This document shows, piece by piece, positions 45,659-54,477 of a DNA stretch of 64,000 bases (positions are counted from its first letter, which is position 1; every line of letters starts with the position of its first letter). The position numbers and the translations under genes are program-made. Origin of the DNA: Robbsia andropogonis (GTDB lineage: Bacteria > Pseudomonadota > Gammaproteobacteria > Burkholderiales > Burkholderiaceae); the NCBI RefSeq assembly GCF_000970345.1, contig NZ_LAQU01000002.1, positions 62,001 to 126,000 of the forward strand. Direction: 5' to 3'. Under the pieces are notes generated by a model, which made no database searches, was not told the DNA's origin, and was given only the letters and a program-made list of their open reading frames with translations.

Positions 45659-47392
45659 TCACGCAGCAGGCGCTTCCGCATCGGGAGCGTCGGCCGCTTC
45701 TGCCCGTCCGTCCCACCCGCCGCCCAGTGCTTTCTGCAAGCCGATATAGGCGAGCGTCACTGCCACCCGACTGTCGGCCAGCCGAGTACGCGATGCAGCG
45801 TGGTCACGTTTGGCAATCAACGTCGCGTCCTGCAAATCCGCCCCTGCCTCGAAACGTGACGTGGCGAGACGCGCAGCCTCCGCATAACGGCCTTCCGCGG
45901 CCTCGGCGGCGTCCGCTTCGGCAATCGCGCCGGATAATCCGACCACGGCGTCCTCTACGTCCCGCAACGCCGTCAACACCGCCGACTCATAGGTCAGGAA
46001 CGCCTGCTGACGCACACTCATCGCCATGTCCACCGCCGCGCGCAAACGCCCGCCGGTAAATAGCGGCAACGAAATCTGCGGGCCGATCCCCCAGCCAATG
46101 GACGAGCGACGGGCAAGATCACCGGGACGCAAACCGATGGAATAGAGCGAGCCGACCAGAGAGACCTTTGGCATCCGCTCCGCTTGCGCCACGCCGACTC
46201 TCGCCGTCGCCGCCGCGTACTGCCGTTCCGCCACCTGAAGGTCCGGACGCATCAACAGCACGGAAGACGGCACGGCAACCGCGATGGGAAAGGACGGCAA
46301 TGGCAATGGAGGTGGCGGCAAGACACCTGCGTGCGCCGCCGTCTGTGTCGACATCGAGGCGTGGGACGAAACGTCCGCCAGATCATCCGGTCCCTGTAAT
46401 GCGGGCAACCAGGTGCCAGGCGCTTCGCCGGTGAGCATCGATAACGCGTGCTCGGCCTGTCGGTATTGCACGGCCCGCGCGATGATGCGGGCCTGCGTGG
46501 TTCGCAGGTCCGCATCGAAGCGCAGGCTTTCCAGACGCGACGCCGTGCCCGCCTCGCAACGCGCACGCGTCAGCTTCAGGAGATGCGTGAGCGTGCGGGC
46601 GTTATCGCGCTCGATCGCATGTTGCTGCTGGGCAAGGCGCGCTTGCGTGTAGTAACGGACCACATCCCCCACCAATGCCAGCATTGTCGCCCGGTGCTGC
46701 CAATGCGCGGCGTCCAGACCATAGCGTGCGGCTTCCGCGGCACGTCGATTGCCGCCAAAGAGATCTACCTCCCAACTCGCTGACAATCCGGCCTGGAGAA
46801 ACGATATCGGTCCACCCGAGAGCGACGACTGCCCGCCGGAGCCAGCGCCGCTCCCCGCACCGGGGCCCGCGAACGCCATTACCATCGACGGTTGATCCTG
46901 GCGTGTGCCACGCGCCGTCGCGGACAACGAGGGCCAGCGTTGCGCCGACGCCTGTCCGTACGCCGCGCGCGCCTCACGTACTTTTTCCAGTGCGATGGCG
47001 AGATCGCGGTTACGCGCCAGTGCCGCGCCAACCAGGTCATCGAGCACCGGATCGTTCAACCTCTGCCACCACGGTGCCAGGGACCACGCGTGCATGACAT
47101 GTTCGTCGTCCACCGCCTGGCGCAGGGCGCGCTGTCCATCATCCAGCCCGGATCGGACGTCCGCCGCGCCCATGCTACGCCACTGCGCCGGCACCGCGAC
47201 GTCCGGGCGGCGGTAATCCGGCCCAAGCGTGCAGGCACTCGAAGCGACCAAACCAGCAATGGCACTCAATCGACAACCCACACCAATCGCCCGGCCGCCG
47301 CGCGACGGCGCCGTTGCCCGCAGCCGCGGTGCAACGCATTGCGCGGATGACACGACCACGCCCGCCTTTTTCTCATTCCCGCGTCCGCTCAT
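45659..47392 (-). CDS. Outer-membrane factor of RND efflux system (NodT/OprM family)
   Basis: A 577-residue TolC-like lipoprotein. A signal region SAIAGLVASSAC ends at a candidate lipid-modified cysteine (about residue 54), followed by TLGPDYRRPDVAVPAQW, the classical NodT-family start of the mature protein. Internal blocks such as RPDLQVAERQYAAATARVGVAQAERMPKVSLVGS are typical. The N-terminus before the hydrophobic core is unusually long (~40 residues), so the true start may lie inside. The ATG at 47392 overlaps the pump stop in ATGA and has a GGAGG site. Third gene of the efflux operon. Confidence 0.87.
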   Translation of the reverse strand: MSGRGNEKKAGVVVSSAQCVAPRLRATAPSRGGRAIGVGCRLSAIAGLVASSACTLGPDYRRPDVAVPAQWRSMGAADVRSGLDDGQRALRQAVDDEHVMHAWSLAPWWQRLNDPVLDDLVGAALARNRDLAIALEKVREARAAYGQASAQRWPSLSATARGTRQDQPSMVMAFAGPGAGSGAGSGGQSSLSGGPISFLQAGLSASWEVDLFGGNRRAAEAARYGLDAAHWQHRATMLALVGDVVRYYTQARLAQQQHAIERDNARTLTHLLKLTRARCEAGTASRLESLRFDADLRTTQARIIARAVQYRQAEHALSMLTGEAPGTWLPALQGPDDLADVSSHASMSTQTAAHAGVLPPPPLPLPSFPIAVAVPSSVLLMRPDLQVAERQYAAATARVGVAQAERMPKVSLVGSLYSIGLRPGDLARRSSIGWGIGPQISLPLFTGGRLRAAVDMAMSVRQQAFLTYESAVLTALRDVEDAVVGLSGAIAEADAAEAAEGRYAEAARLATSRFEAGADLQDATLIAKRDHAASRTRLADSRVAVTLAYIGLQKALGGGWDGRAEAADAPDAEAPAA

Positions 47393-50300
47393 GATGCCCT
47401 CCGCCGGCAACACGACCGAATGGCGACATAGCAGACCGGCACAAAGAAAATCCCCAGCGCCGTCACCGCGATCATCCCGCCCATGACCCCGATGCCCACG
47501 GCATTCTGCGCGCCGGAACCCGCCCCGCGCGAAATCGCCAAGGGCAGCACGCCAACGATAAACGCAATCGATGTCATCAGAATCGGACGTAGGCGCATCG
47601 TGGCGGCATCGATCGTCGCCCGCAGCAACGCATGTCCGGCCGCCTGGCGTTGCAACGCGAATTCGATGATGAGAATGGCATTTTTCGCTGATAGTCCGAT
47701 GATCGTCAGGAGACCGACCTTGAAATACACATCATTACTCTGGCCAAATGCCATCGCCGCAAGAACGGACCCGGCAACGCCAAGCGGCACGCTGAGCAGC
47801 ACGGCAAACGGTATTGAGCAGCTCTCGTACAGTGCGGCAAGACATAGAAAAACCACCAGGATGGAAATCGCATAAAGGCCGATTGCCTGGTTCCCCGATA
47901 AGCGCTCCTCGAACGACAGCCCCGTCCATTCGTGCCCAAACCTTGCAGGCAACGTGGCAATCAGGTGGTCCATTGCAGCCATGGCTTGCCCGGAACTGTA
48001 TCCCGGTTTCGCGCTACCCTCGATCTGCACCGCGCTATTGCCGTTGTAACGCGCAAGACCCGCGGGTCCGGTAGTCCAACGCCCCTTGGCAAACGACGAA
48101 AACGGCACCATCTGGCCCTGCACATTTCGGACATGCCACTGATCGAGTTGCTGCGGCTGCATGCGGAATGGCGCGTCGGCCTGGATAAACACACGCTTGA
48201 CCCGCCCTCTGTCAATGAAGTCATTGATATAGCGACCACCCCACGCCGACGACAGCGTGTGATGAATCTGCTCGATCGGCACACCGAGCGCCTGCGCTTT
48301 TGCGTAATCGATATCCACGGTAAATTGCGGCGCATCGTCCATTCCCGTGAAACGCACATGGCTTAATACGTCCGATTGCGCCGCGGCAAGCAGCAACGTC
48401 TTGCGCGCCTCGTCGAGCGACGCGCCACCTTCACTATTCCGGTCCATCAGATACATGTCGAAGCCATTCGACGTCCCCATTCCCGGAATACCCGAAGGCG
48501 ACAGCGCGAACACCTGTGCATCGCGCCATGTTGCAAATACGGCATTGGCGCGCGCTACCACCGCAGCGGCAGAGCGCGTGGCCGCGCCGCCGCGTTCACC
48601 GAAATCGCGTAGCTTGACCCAGACAGCCCCCATGTTCTGGCCACTCCCGGCGAAACTCCACCCCTCCACTGTCAGCACGCCTTCGACGTTTTCCGATTCA
48701 TTCTCCCGATAATGATCGGTGATGCGCTCCAATACAGCGCGCGTGCGGTCCGTGACAGCGCCCGGCGGAAGTTGCACCACGGTAAAAAGCGAGCCTTGAT
48801 CCTCCTCCGGTACAAAACCCGACGGCAAGCGGGCAAACAACCATCCCACGCAGACGACGATGACGACAAACACGACCAGCACGCGGCCAGTGTGTCGAAT
48901 ACCCCGCACCACGCCCTGGCGATAGGTTGTTGTCGCACGATCGAATGCCGCGTTAAACCATCGGAAAAAACGCCCCTTTTCGCTTGATTGATGCCCCGGC
49001 TTCAGCAACACCCCGCAGAGCGCCGGCGTCAACGTCAACGCCACCGCCAAGGACAACAACATTGCCGCAACGATCGTGACGGAAAACTGCCGATAAATCG
49101 CACCGGTCGAACCGGCCATGAATGCCATCGGCACGAAAACCACGCACACGATCGCCGTGATGCCCACCAAGGCGCCGCCGATCTGACGCATCGACCGCTC
49201 GGTGGCCTCCCGTGCCGGCAGCCCGGTCTCCGCCATCACCCGTTCGACATTTTCAACAACCACGATGGCGTCGTCCACCAGCAGGCCGATCGCCAGTACC
49301 AGCGCGAACATGGTCAACGTGTTGATCCCATAGCCGAATACCGACAACACGGCCATCGTGCCAAGCAGCACCACCGGAATAGCCAGCGTTGGGATCAACG
49401 TGGCGCGCAGGTTCTGCAAGAACAGCCACATCACGAGAAATACCAACACTGCCGCTTCGACAAGTGTCTGCACTACTTTCACGATGGACAGTTTGACGAA
49501 GGGTGTCGTGTCATATTGGTAGACAACCTCGACGCCTGGCGGCATGGCGTCTCGCAAACGATCGAGCGTCTCATACACGGCACTGGCCGTCGACACCGCA
49601 TTCGCGCCGGTCGCAAGGCTGATACCTATCCCGGATGTCGGCTTGCCGTTATAACGCACACCGAATGCATAGGTTTCGGCACCGATTGCCACCCGGGCAA
49701 CATCCTTCAACTGCACGATCGCACCGTCATCAGCCCGCTTTACGATCACGGCGCCGAATGCCTCCGGCGTACGCAACTGCCCCCGCGCGGTCACCGTTAC
49801 ATTCAATTGCTGACCCGGTACGGCAGGATGCGCACCCAGTTCACCAGCGGCAATTTGCACGTTTTGCGCCAACAAGGCCTGTTCGACATCGTCGGTATTC
49901 AACGCGTAGCGTGCCATGCGATGCGGATCCAACCAGATGCGCATCGCATAACTCCCACCGAATTGGCGGATATTGCCCACGCCCGGCACGCGGCGTATCA
50001 CGTCGCTCATCGCGCTGCCGACGTAATCATCGAGATCCGTTGCATCGCGTTTTCCGTCGGTCGATACGAAAGCCACCACCATCAGGAAATCGGAGGACGC
50101 CTTGGTCACCTGCAAGCCGGTACGCTGCACGATCGCAGGCAACTGCGCCGTGACCAGTTGCAGCTTGTTCTGGACCTGCATCTGCGCCACGTCCGCGTTT
50201 GTGCCCTGAGCAAAGGTCAACGTAATGTCGCTTCCGCCCTGGCCACTGGAACGCGATGACATGTACATCAAGCCATCAAGCCCGTTCATCCCCTGTTCAA

Positions 50301-50493
50301 TGACACGCGTCACCGCATTCTCGAGCGTCTGCGGATCGGCGCCGGGATACGACGCGGAGATCGCGATGGTCGCGGGGGCAATTTCAGGATATTGCGCAAT
50401 GGGAAGCACGCGCATCGCCAACAGTCCCACCAGTGAAACGATCAACGCCAGTACGCACGCCAGCACCGGGCGGCGAATAAAAACACCCACCAT
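47389..50493 (-). CDS. RND multidrug efflux pump, HAE1 family (AcrB/MexB-like)
   Basis: A 1034-residue inner-membrane pump, starting MVGVFIRRPVLACVLALIVSLVGLLAM. It carries the opening motif PIAQYPEIAPATIAISASYPGA, the TM4 proton-relay aspartates in LAIGLLVDDAIVVVENVERVM, and the TM10 lysine region FKVGLLTIIGLSAKNAILIIEFA. Full length with twelve expected membrane helices and two large periplasmic loops. Substrates are typically hydrophobic drugs. It starts with ATG at 50493 overlapping the adaptor stop in ATGA. Confidence 0.95.
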   Translation of the reverse strand: MVGVFIRRPVLACVLALIVSLVGLLAMRVLPIAQYPEIAPATIAISASYPGADPQTLENAVTRVIEQGMNGLDGLMYMSSRSSGQGGSDITLTFAQGTNADVAQMQVQNKLQLVTAQLPAIVQRTGLQVTKASSDFLMVVAFVSTDGKRDATDLDDYVGSAMSDVIRRVPGVGNIRQFGGSYAMRIWLDPHRMARYALNTDDVEQALLAQNVQIAAGELGAHPAVPGQQLNVTVTARGQLRTPEAFGAVIVKRADDGAIVQLKDVARVAIGAETYAFGVRYNGKPTSGIGISLATGANAVSTASAVYETLDRLRDAMPPGVEVVYQYDTTPFVKLSIVKVVQTLVEAAVLVFLVMWLFLQNLRATLIPTLAIPVVLLGTMAVLSVFGYGINTLTMFALVLAIGLLVDDAIVVVENVERVMAETGLPAREATERSMRQIGGALVGITAIVCVVFVPMAFMAGSTGAIYRQFSVTIVAAMLLSLAVALTLTPALCGVLLKPGHQSSEKGRFFRWFNAAFDRATTTYRQGVVRGIRHTGRVLVVFVVIVVCVGWLFARLPSGFVPEEDQGSLFTVVQLPPGAVTDRTRAVLERITDHYRENESENVEGVLTVEGWSFAGSGQNMGAVWVKLRDFGERGGAATRSAAAVVARANAVFATWRDAQVFALSPSGIPGMGTSNGFDMYLMDRNSEGGASLDEARKTLLLAAAQSDVLSHVRFTGMDDAPQFTVDIDYAKAQALGVPIEQIHHTLSSAWGGRYINDFIDRGRVKRVFIQADAPFRMQPQQLDQWHVRNVQGQMVPFSSFAKGRWTTGPAGLARYNGNSAVQIEGSAKPGYSSGQAMAAMDHLIATLPARFGHEWTGLSFEERLSGNQAIGLYAISILVVFLCLAALYESCSIPFAVLLSVPLGVAGSVLAAMAFGQSNDVYFKVGLLTIIGLSAKNAILIIEFALQRQAAGHALLRATIDAATMRLRPILMTSIAFIVGVLPLAISRGAGSGAQNAVGIGVMGGMIAVTALGIFFVPVCYVAIRSCCRRRAS

Positions 50494-51797
50494 CAGGATT
50501 GCCCCTCAATCCCTGCCGGCAACGCCAGGAGCCCGCTTCCGGGATCAATCCGCACTTCTTCCACGGCGACGGTCGCGCCTTCACGGACATGCATCTCCCC
50601 CTCGACGATCAATAGCGTGCCAGGGGTGATCCCGCCGTTCACCAGCCAATCGTTGCCATAGGGTTGTGCCTGTGGCAGCGTGCGTTGCTCGGCTTTGCCA
50701 TGCACGACGACCCAGATCGACGGTTCGCCGCGCGCGTTTCGACTGACCGCCCGTTGCGGCAGGAGATAGCCATCTCGCAGTGTCCCCGCCGTCACATTTG
50801 CGCGAACATACATGCCAGGCAATAACGTGCGCTCCGGATTGTCGAACACGGCCCGCAGCGCGACGGTGTCCGTATCGAGCGCCACGCGCGATTCCGTCAA
50901 ATCCAGACGCCCGGTCTGGGGATACGGCTCGCCGTCGGACAACGTCAACGTCACCTTCGACGCCTTGCCGGTCAGGGCACCGGACTGTTCAAGCGTGCGG
51001 CGCATGCTCCGCAACTGCTCAGACGATTGACGTAAATCGACGTAGACCCGGTCGATCCGATGAATGCGCGTCAGCGGCTCAACCTGTTCCGCCACCACCA
51101 GCGCGCCGGCACTGACGTTGGATCGATCGATATAACCGCCAATTGGCGCACGCACGACCGCGAAGTCGCGATCCAGTCGCGCTCGGCGTTGTGCCGCTTG
51201 CGCCGACGCCAGTGCAGCCTCTGCCTGTGCCAGCGTCGCCACCGCCTGATCGTGCACTTGTCGGCTTGTCGCACCGGATGCGAGCAAGCCACGCTCCCGT
51301 GCGAGTGTCGACCGCGCCAACGGTACCGCTGCGCGGGCACCGGCCAGGGCTGCCGTCGCCTGTTCATACGCCAGTTCGTAGCGTGCGGGTTCGATTTGGT
51401 AAAGTGGCTGTCCGGCCTTCACCAATGCCCCTTCCACGAAACAACGACGCTGAACGATACCACTCACCTGGGGACGTACATCGGACGTTTCATAGGCCAG
51501 TACGCGGCCAGGCAGGACCATGGAGATCGGCAGTACCCGCGGCTGCAAACGGAGCACGCTTACCGTTTTCCCAGCGCCATCATGCTTGCTGGGCGTCGCG
51601 CGTGCCGACACCGCTGGCGCTTTTGTCGAAGACGCTGGAGAAGACGATGAGGCCACCTCGGATATCGCGGCCTTGGCAGGATCGGAAGCCGATTCCAATG
51701 GTGTGGTAGTCGCGCGCTCCGATCGACATCCGGATAAGAATGAAAGGATAACCGCCGCGATGAATGCAGTCAGTTTTAATGCAACAGCGTGTTTCAT
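50493..51797 (-). CDS. RND efflux periplasmic adaptor (membrane fusion lipoprotein)
   Basis: A 434-residue adaptor. A signal peptide ends at lipobox LSGC (Cys ~24), followed by a Ser/Thr/Ala-rich linker of ~60 residues. The lipoyl, alpha-hairpin and beta-barrel domains then run from about residue 85 (RVLAYETSDVRPQVSGIVQRRCFVEGALVKAGQPLYQI) to the end. It bridges the pump and the outer-membrane factor. First gene of the three-gene efflux operon. A long perfect inverted repeat lies ~90 bp upstream. No adjacent TetR or MarR regulator gene is present. Confidence 0.92.
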   Translation of the reverse strand: MKHAVALKLTAFIAAVILSFLSGCRSERATTTPLESASDPAKAAISEVASSSSPASSTKAPAVSARATPSKHDGAGKTVSVLRLQPRVLPISMVLPGRVLAYETSDVRPQVSGIVQRRCFVEGALVKAGQPLYQIEPARYELAYEQATAALAGARAAVPLARSTLARERGLLASGATSRQVHDQAVATLAQAEAALASAQAAQRRARLDRDFAVVRAPIGGYIDRSNVSAGALVVAEQVEPLTRIHRIDRVYVDLRQSSEQLRSMRRTLEQSGALTGKASKVTLTLSDGEPYPQTGRLDLTESRVALDTDTVALRAVFDNPERTLLPGMYVRANVTAGTLRDGYLLPQRAVSRNARGEPSIWVVVHGKAEQRTLPQAQPYGNDWLVNGGITPGTLLIVEGEMHVREGATVAVEEVRIDPGSGLLALPAGIEGQS

Positions 51798-52203
51798 GCC
51801 CTATCCAAAAAGACGTCGCGCCATCCATTGATTTATCGGAAGCAATGGATATGACAGGACAACGATGAGCTAACGATTTTTTCCTTCGTACCCGCCTGTC
51901 GCAGCAGACTGCGACAGGCGGGTAGTAGCGTATTGTTAGGCGCCACATCATCACGCATTACTGACTATGCATCTGATCGCAACTTCGTTTTGAAAACGTC
52001 ATCTTCGCCTGTTTGCGACCGATGGCACAATCAGCCATATCCGAAACGGGGTGAAGCAAAACGAAAGCGACGTGGGACTGGACTGGATAGCAAGAGCGAG
52101 CGGCGAGTTCGACGCTTAAAGCGCGATGCGCGTGCATCTATAGAGACATCACGCTGGATTAGTATATTTGCACGCCCTTACATCCTCGAACAAGGGGATA
52201 CGC
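51798..52203. other. Divergent regulatory region, efflux operon and HAD gene
   Basis: About 400 bp without a credible gene. It holds the 36-bp inverted repeat at 51889-51924, listed separately; the stretch after about 51925 shows ordinary composition with A+T-richer patches near 52130-52200, probably the HAD-gene promoter. Confidence 0.5.
51889..51924. repeat. Perfect 15-bp inverted repeat upstream of the efflux operon
   Basis: Arms TACCCGCCTGTCGCA (51889-51903) and TGCGACAGGCGGGTA (51910-51924) match without mismatch, separated by six bases. It lies between divergent genes, so it does not end either of them, and no T-run follows in either direction; a T-run instead precedes it on the + strand. 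It could be a regulator site, a leader stem of the efflux mRNA, or a small mobile palindrome. Confidence 0.6.
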
Positions 52204-53055
52204 GTGAATATCGATAAGGTCATCGTGATGGATTGGGATAACTGTATTTACGATGCATATGGGACGCATCACGCCCAGCTACATCACGCCATAAGCAAGG
52301 TAGCAAGAGATAAGTCAGAGGAAATCCCACCTATTCTGAGCGCAAGTCTCGCGCTGGAACAGGGTTGCGTCTCTTATTCAACGCACGATGAACATGCCCC
52401 ACTTCTCGCGATGAACCACGACGCATTCCGCCATTATTGCAGCACACATGCGAGCGCATCGAAAAAATCGGTTGTCGAGGACTTTCTCAGTTGCACGTTG
52501 CCCAAAACGACGTTGCATGAAAAAGCCAATCTGACAAAAGCAATTCTTAATCAGCGCGATGACGATGCGCGCGCATGGTTGAAGCAACCCTGCAATCAAC
52601 TGCTTGAATCAACGCCTTCCACTACAGCACACGCGATGCTTTGCGGCGGCGCCCTCACTTTTCTCGAAAAACAGCGAACCCCTTGCAACCGTATTATTCT
52701 GATAAGCAATACGGAACAAGAACAGCTCGACGATGAAGTGCGTCAGATGGGCGTGACAGGATTTTTTGATGTCGTGTCCGAGTTGCAGTGCGCTCCCGGG
52801 AGACGCTCCGAGAGCGATGCGAAACCAGATCCCACGCGACTGCTCGACAGTCTAAGCCGCTTATCAATTTCAAGCGCTGTACCCATAACGGCGTATGGCG
52901 ACAAAGAACATGACATCTTGCAATGCGCCGTGCTCGCAGAGCGCGGACGGCATGTCGAGGGAGTGCTTATCGCGCCAGCGGATCCTCGATTGGGGACGAC
53001 GATCAGGCTGGCAGGCATCCCCACGCGAGTGGTGGCGGACATCGACGGCCAGTAG
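52204..53055 (+). CDS. HAD-superfamily hydrolase-like protein
   Basis: A 283-residue protein with the four haloacid dehalogenase motifs: I, VIVMDWDNCIYD with D10 and D12; II, ILISNTE; III, the lysine in SDAKPDP; IV, AYGDKEHDI. A cap of ~130 residues, rich in helices and Cys/His, is inserted after motif I. Phosphatase or phosphotransferase activity is plausible, and the substrate is unknown. It starts with GTG at 52204, with AAGGGG seven bases upstream; an upstream TTG frame is rejected. It appears somewhat richer in A+T than its neighbours, which may mean recent transfer. No operon partner is evident. Confidence 0.72.
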   Translation: MNIDKVIVMDWDNCIYDAYGTHHAQLHHAISKVARDKSEEIPPILSASLALEQGCVSYSTHDEHAPLLAMNHDAFRHYCSTHASASKKSVVEDFLSCTLPKTTLHEKANLTKAILNQRDDDARAWLKQPCNQLLESTPSTTAHAMLCGGALTFLEKQRTPCNRIILISNTEQEQLDDEVRQMGVTGFFDVVSELQCAPGRRSESDAKPDPTRLLDSLSRLSISSAVPITAYGDKEHDILQCAVLAERGRHVEGVLIAPADPRLGTTIRLAGIPTRVVADIDGQ

Positions 53056-53056
53056 A

Positions 53057-53101
53057 AGGACGCCGGGGGGCATATCCATTCTTGGGTATGCCGGACGTCC
53101 T
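53057..53101. terminator. Imperfect hairpin between convergent genes
   Basis: AGGACG-CCGG-...-GCATA pairs with TATGC-CGG-ACGTCCT around a twelve-base loop, with a G-rich bulge. It lies directly after the HAD stop and 25 bp before the ATPase stop on the other strand, so it may serve both transcripts. Confidence 0.45.
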
Positions 53102-53126
53102 GCACCGGCTGACACCGCGACTCGGG

Positions 53127-54464
53127 TCAGCCTTCGACGTCAGCCAGGCTGAACACTTCGGTCTGGTCGTTATACGAGAAGATTTCCGCGTAGCGACTCC
53201 AGTCGATCACCGTGTCGAGCGTTTCTTCCGCGGCGCTGTCGGACAACACGTCCTCCAACTCCTGGGCGAAACGCAGACGCGGCGCACGATGGCCCGGCCG
53301 CTCGTCGAGCACACCCCGGATGCGGGTCGCCAGCGGCACATGACGCAGCAAGTGCTCCGCGAAAAGCTGCTTGCGTGCCTGCGTATCGCCATCGACAAAC
53401 GCACGGCCCGATGCCGTCAGGATGATATCGCCTTCACGCACATCGGCAAACGCCAGAATCTGCAGCAGCTCCGCAACCGGGAACAGCTCATCGACTTCGA
53501 GCTGCAATGAGCGCGCAATTTCCGGCATATCGGCGCGACCGTTGTACGGCGCGGCCGCCAAGGTCTCGATCAACCCCGCCATCAAGTTTGTCGATACCGT
53601 GGGCAAACGGCTGCCCAACGTCAACTCCTTCTTGCCGCCCGCATCGCCGGCCCGGCTGGTCATGCGCGCGTAGATATCGTCGACCAGACGACGGAACACC
53701 GGGTCCAGGCGATTACGCGGATGCATGAACGGCACTTTGATTTCGGCGATCACGCGACCCGGATTCGATGACAGCACCAGAATGCGGTCGCACATGAACA
53801 CCGCCTCCTCAATATTATGCGTCACGATCAGCACGGATTTGATCGGTAGCTTGCGCTGCGACCAGAGATCCAGCAAATCCGTCCGCAGCGTCTCCGCGGT
53901 CAGCACATCCAGTGCCGAAAATGGTTCATCCATCAACAAGATCGTCGGGTCGATGACCAACGCGCGTGCGAACCCGACGCGTTGCCGCATACCGCCGGAC
54001 AATTCGCGCGGATAGGCATTCTCGAAGCCATCGAGGCCGATCAAGTCGATCGCGGCCAACGCACGGCGCCGACGCTCACGGGCATCGACGCCTTTTGCCT
54101 CGAGCCCCGCCTCGACGTTTTGCAGCACGGTCAGCCAGGGAAACAGCGCGAAGGTCTGGAAGACCATCGCCACGCCCTCCGCGGGGCCCTTCAACGGCTT
54201 GCCCTTGTATGTCACGTCGCCGCTGGTGGGCGCGATCAGGCCCGAGATGATGCGCAACAACGTCGACTTGCCCGAGCCCGAACGACCCAGCAATCCAACG
54301 ACCTCGCCTTCATGCAGTGCCAGGTTGACCCCGTCCAGCACCAGGCGGTCGCCTTGACCGGCCTTCACGTCGCCGAATCCACGCGTGACGTCCTTGACTT
54401 CGAGAACTGGCGGATCGAGCAACATCGACGCTGCGGCGGTACGGTTTTGATGTGGTGTATTCAT
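53127..54464 (-). CDS. NitT/TauT-type ABC ATPase with C-terminal AAA-associated domain
   Basis: A 445-residue protein. Residues ~20-265 form the ATPase, with Walker A GRSGSGKST, signature [15 protein letters not shown], Walker B ILLMDEPFSALD and switch VTHNIEEAVF. The C-terminal ~150 residues (from about LIETLAAAPYNGRADMPEIARSL) match the AAA-associated regulatory domain seen in a subset of nitrate/sulfonate/bicarbonate transporters. The ATG at 54464 follows a strong AAGGAG site. It sits 13 bp after the fused permease gene. No binding-protein gene is adjacent, so the substrate is unknown. Confidence 0.87.
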   Translation of the reverse strand: MNTPHQNRTAAASMLLDPPVLEVKDVTRGFGDVKAGQGDRLVLDGVNLALHEGEVVGLLGRSGSGKSTLLRIISGLIAPTSGDVTYKGKPLKGPAEGVAMVFQTFALFPWLTVLQNVEAGLEAKGVDARERRRRALAAIDLIGLDGFENAYPRELSGGMRQRVGFARALVIDPTILLMDEPFSALDVLTAETLRTDLLDLWSQRKLPIKSVLIVTHNIEEAVFMCDRILVLSSNPGRVIAEIKVPFMHPRNRLDPVFRRLVDDIYARMTSRAGDAGGKKELTLGSRLPTVSTNLMAGLIETLAAAPYNGRADMPEIARSLQLEVDELFPVAELLQILAFADVREGDIILTASGRAFVDGDTQARKQLFAEHLLRHVPLATRIRGVLDERPGHRAPRLRFAQELEDVLSDSAAEETLDTVIDWSRYAEIFSYNDQTEVFSLADVEG

Positions 54465-54477
54465 TTTTCTATCTCCT

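Noticed and set aside
48988-50259. A 423-codon frame opposite the RND pump gene
   Set aside because: His/Arg/Gln-rich shadow frame without domains; the pump on the other strand is canonical along its full length.
51889-51924. Intrinsic terminator
   Set aside because: The flanking genes are divergent, so nothing ends here, and the T-run lies on the wrong side of the stem for either strand.
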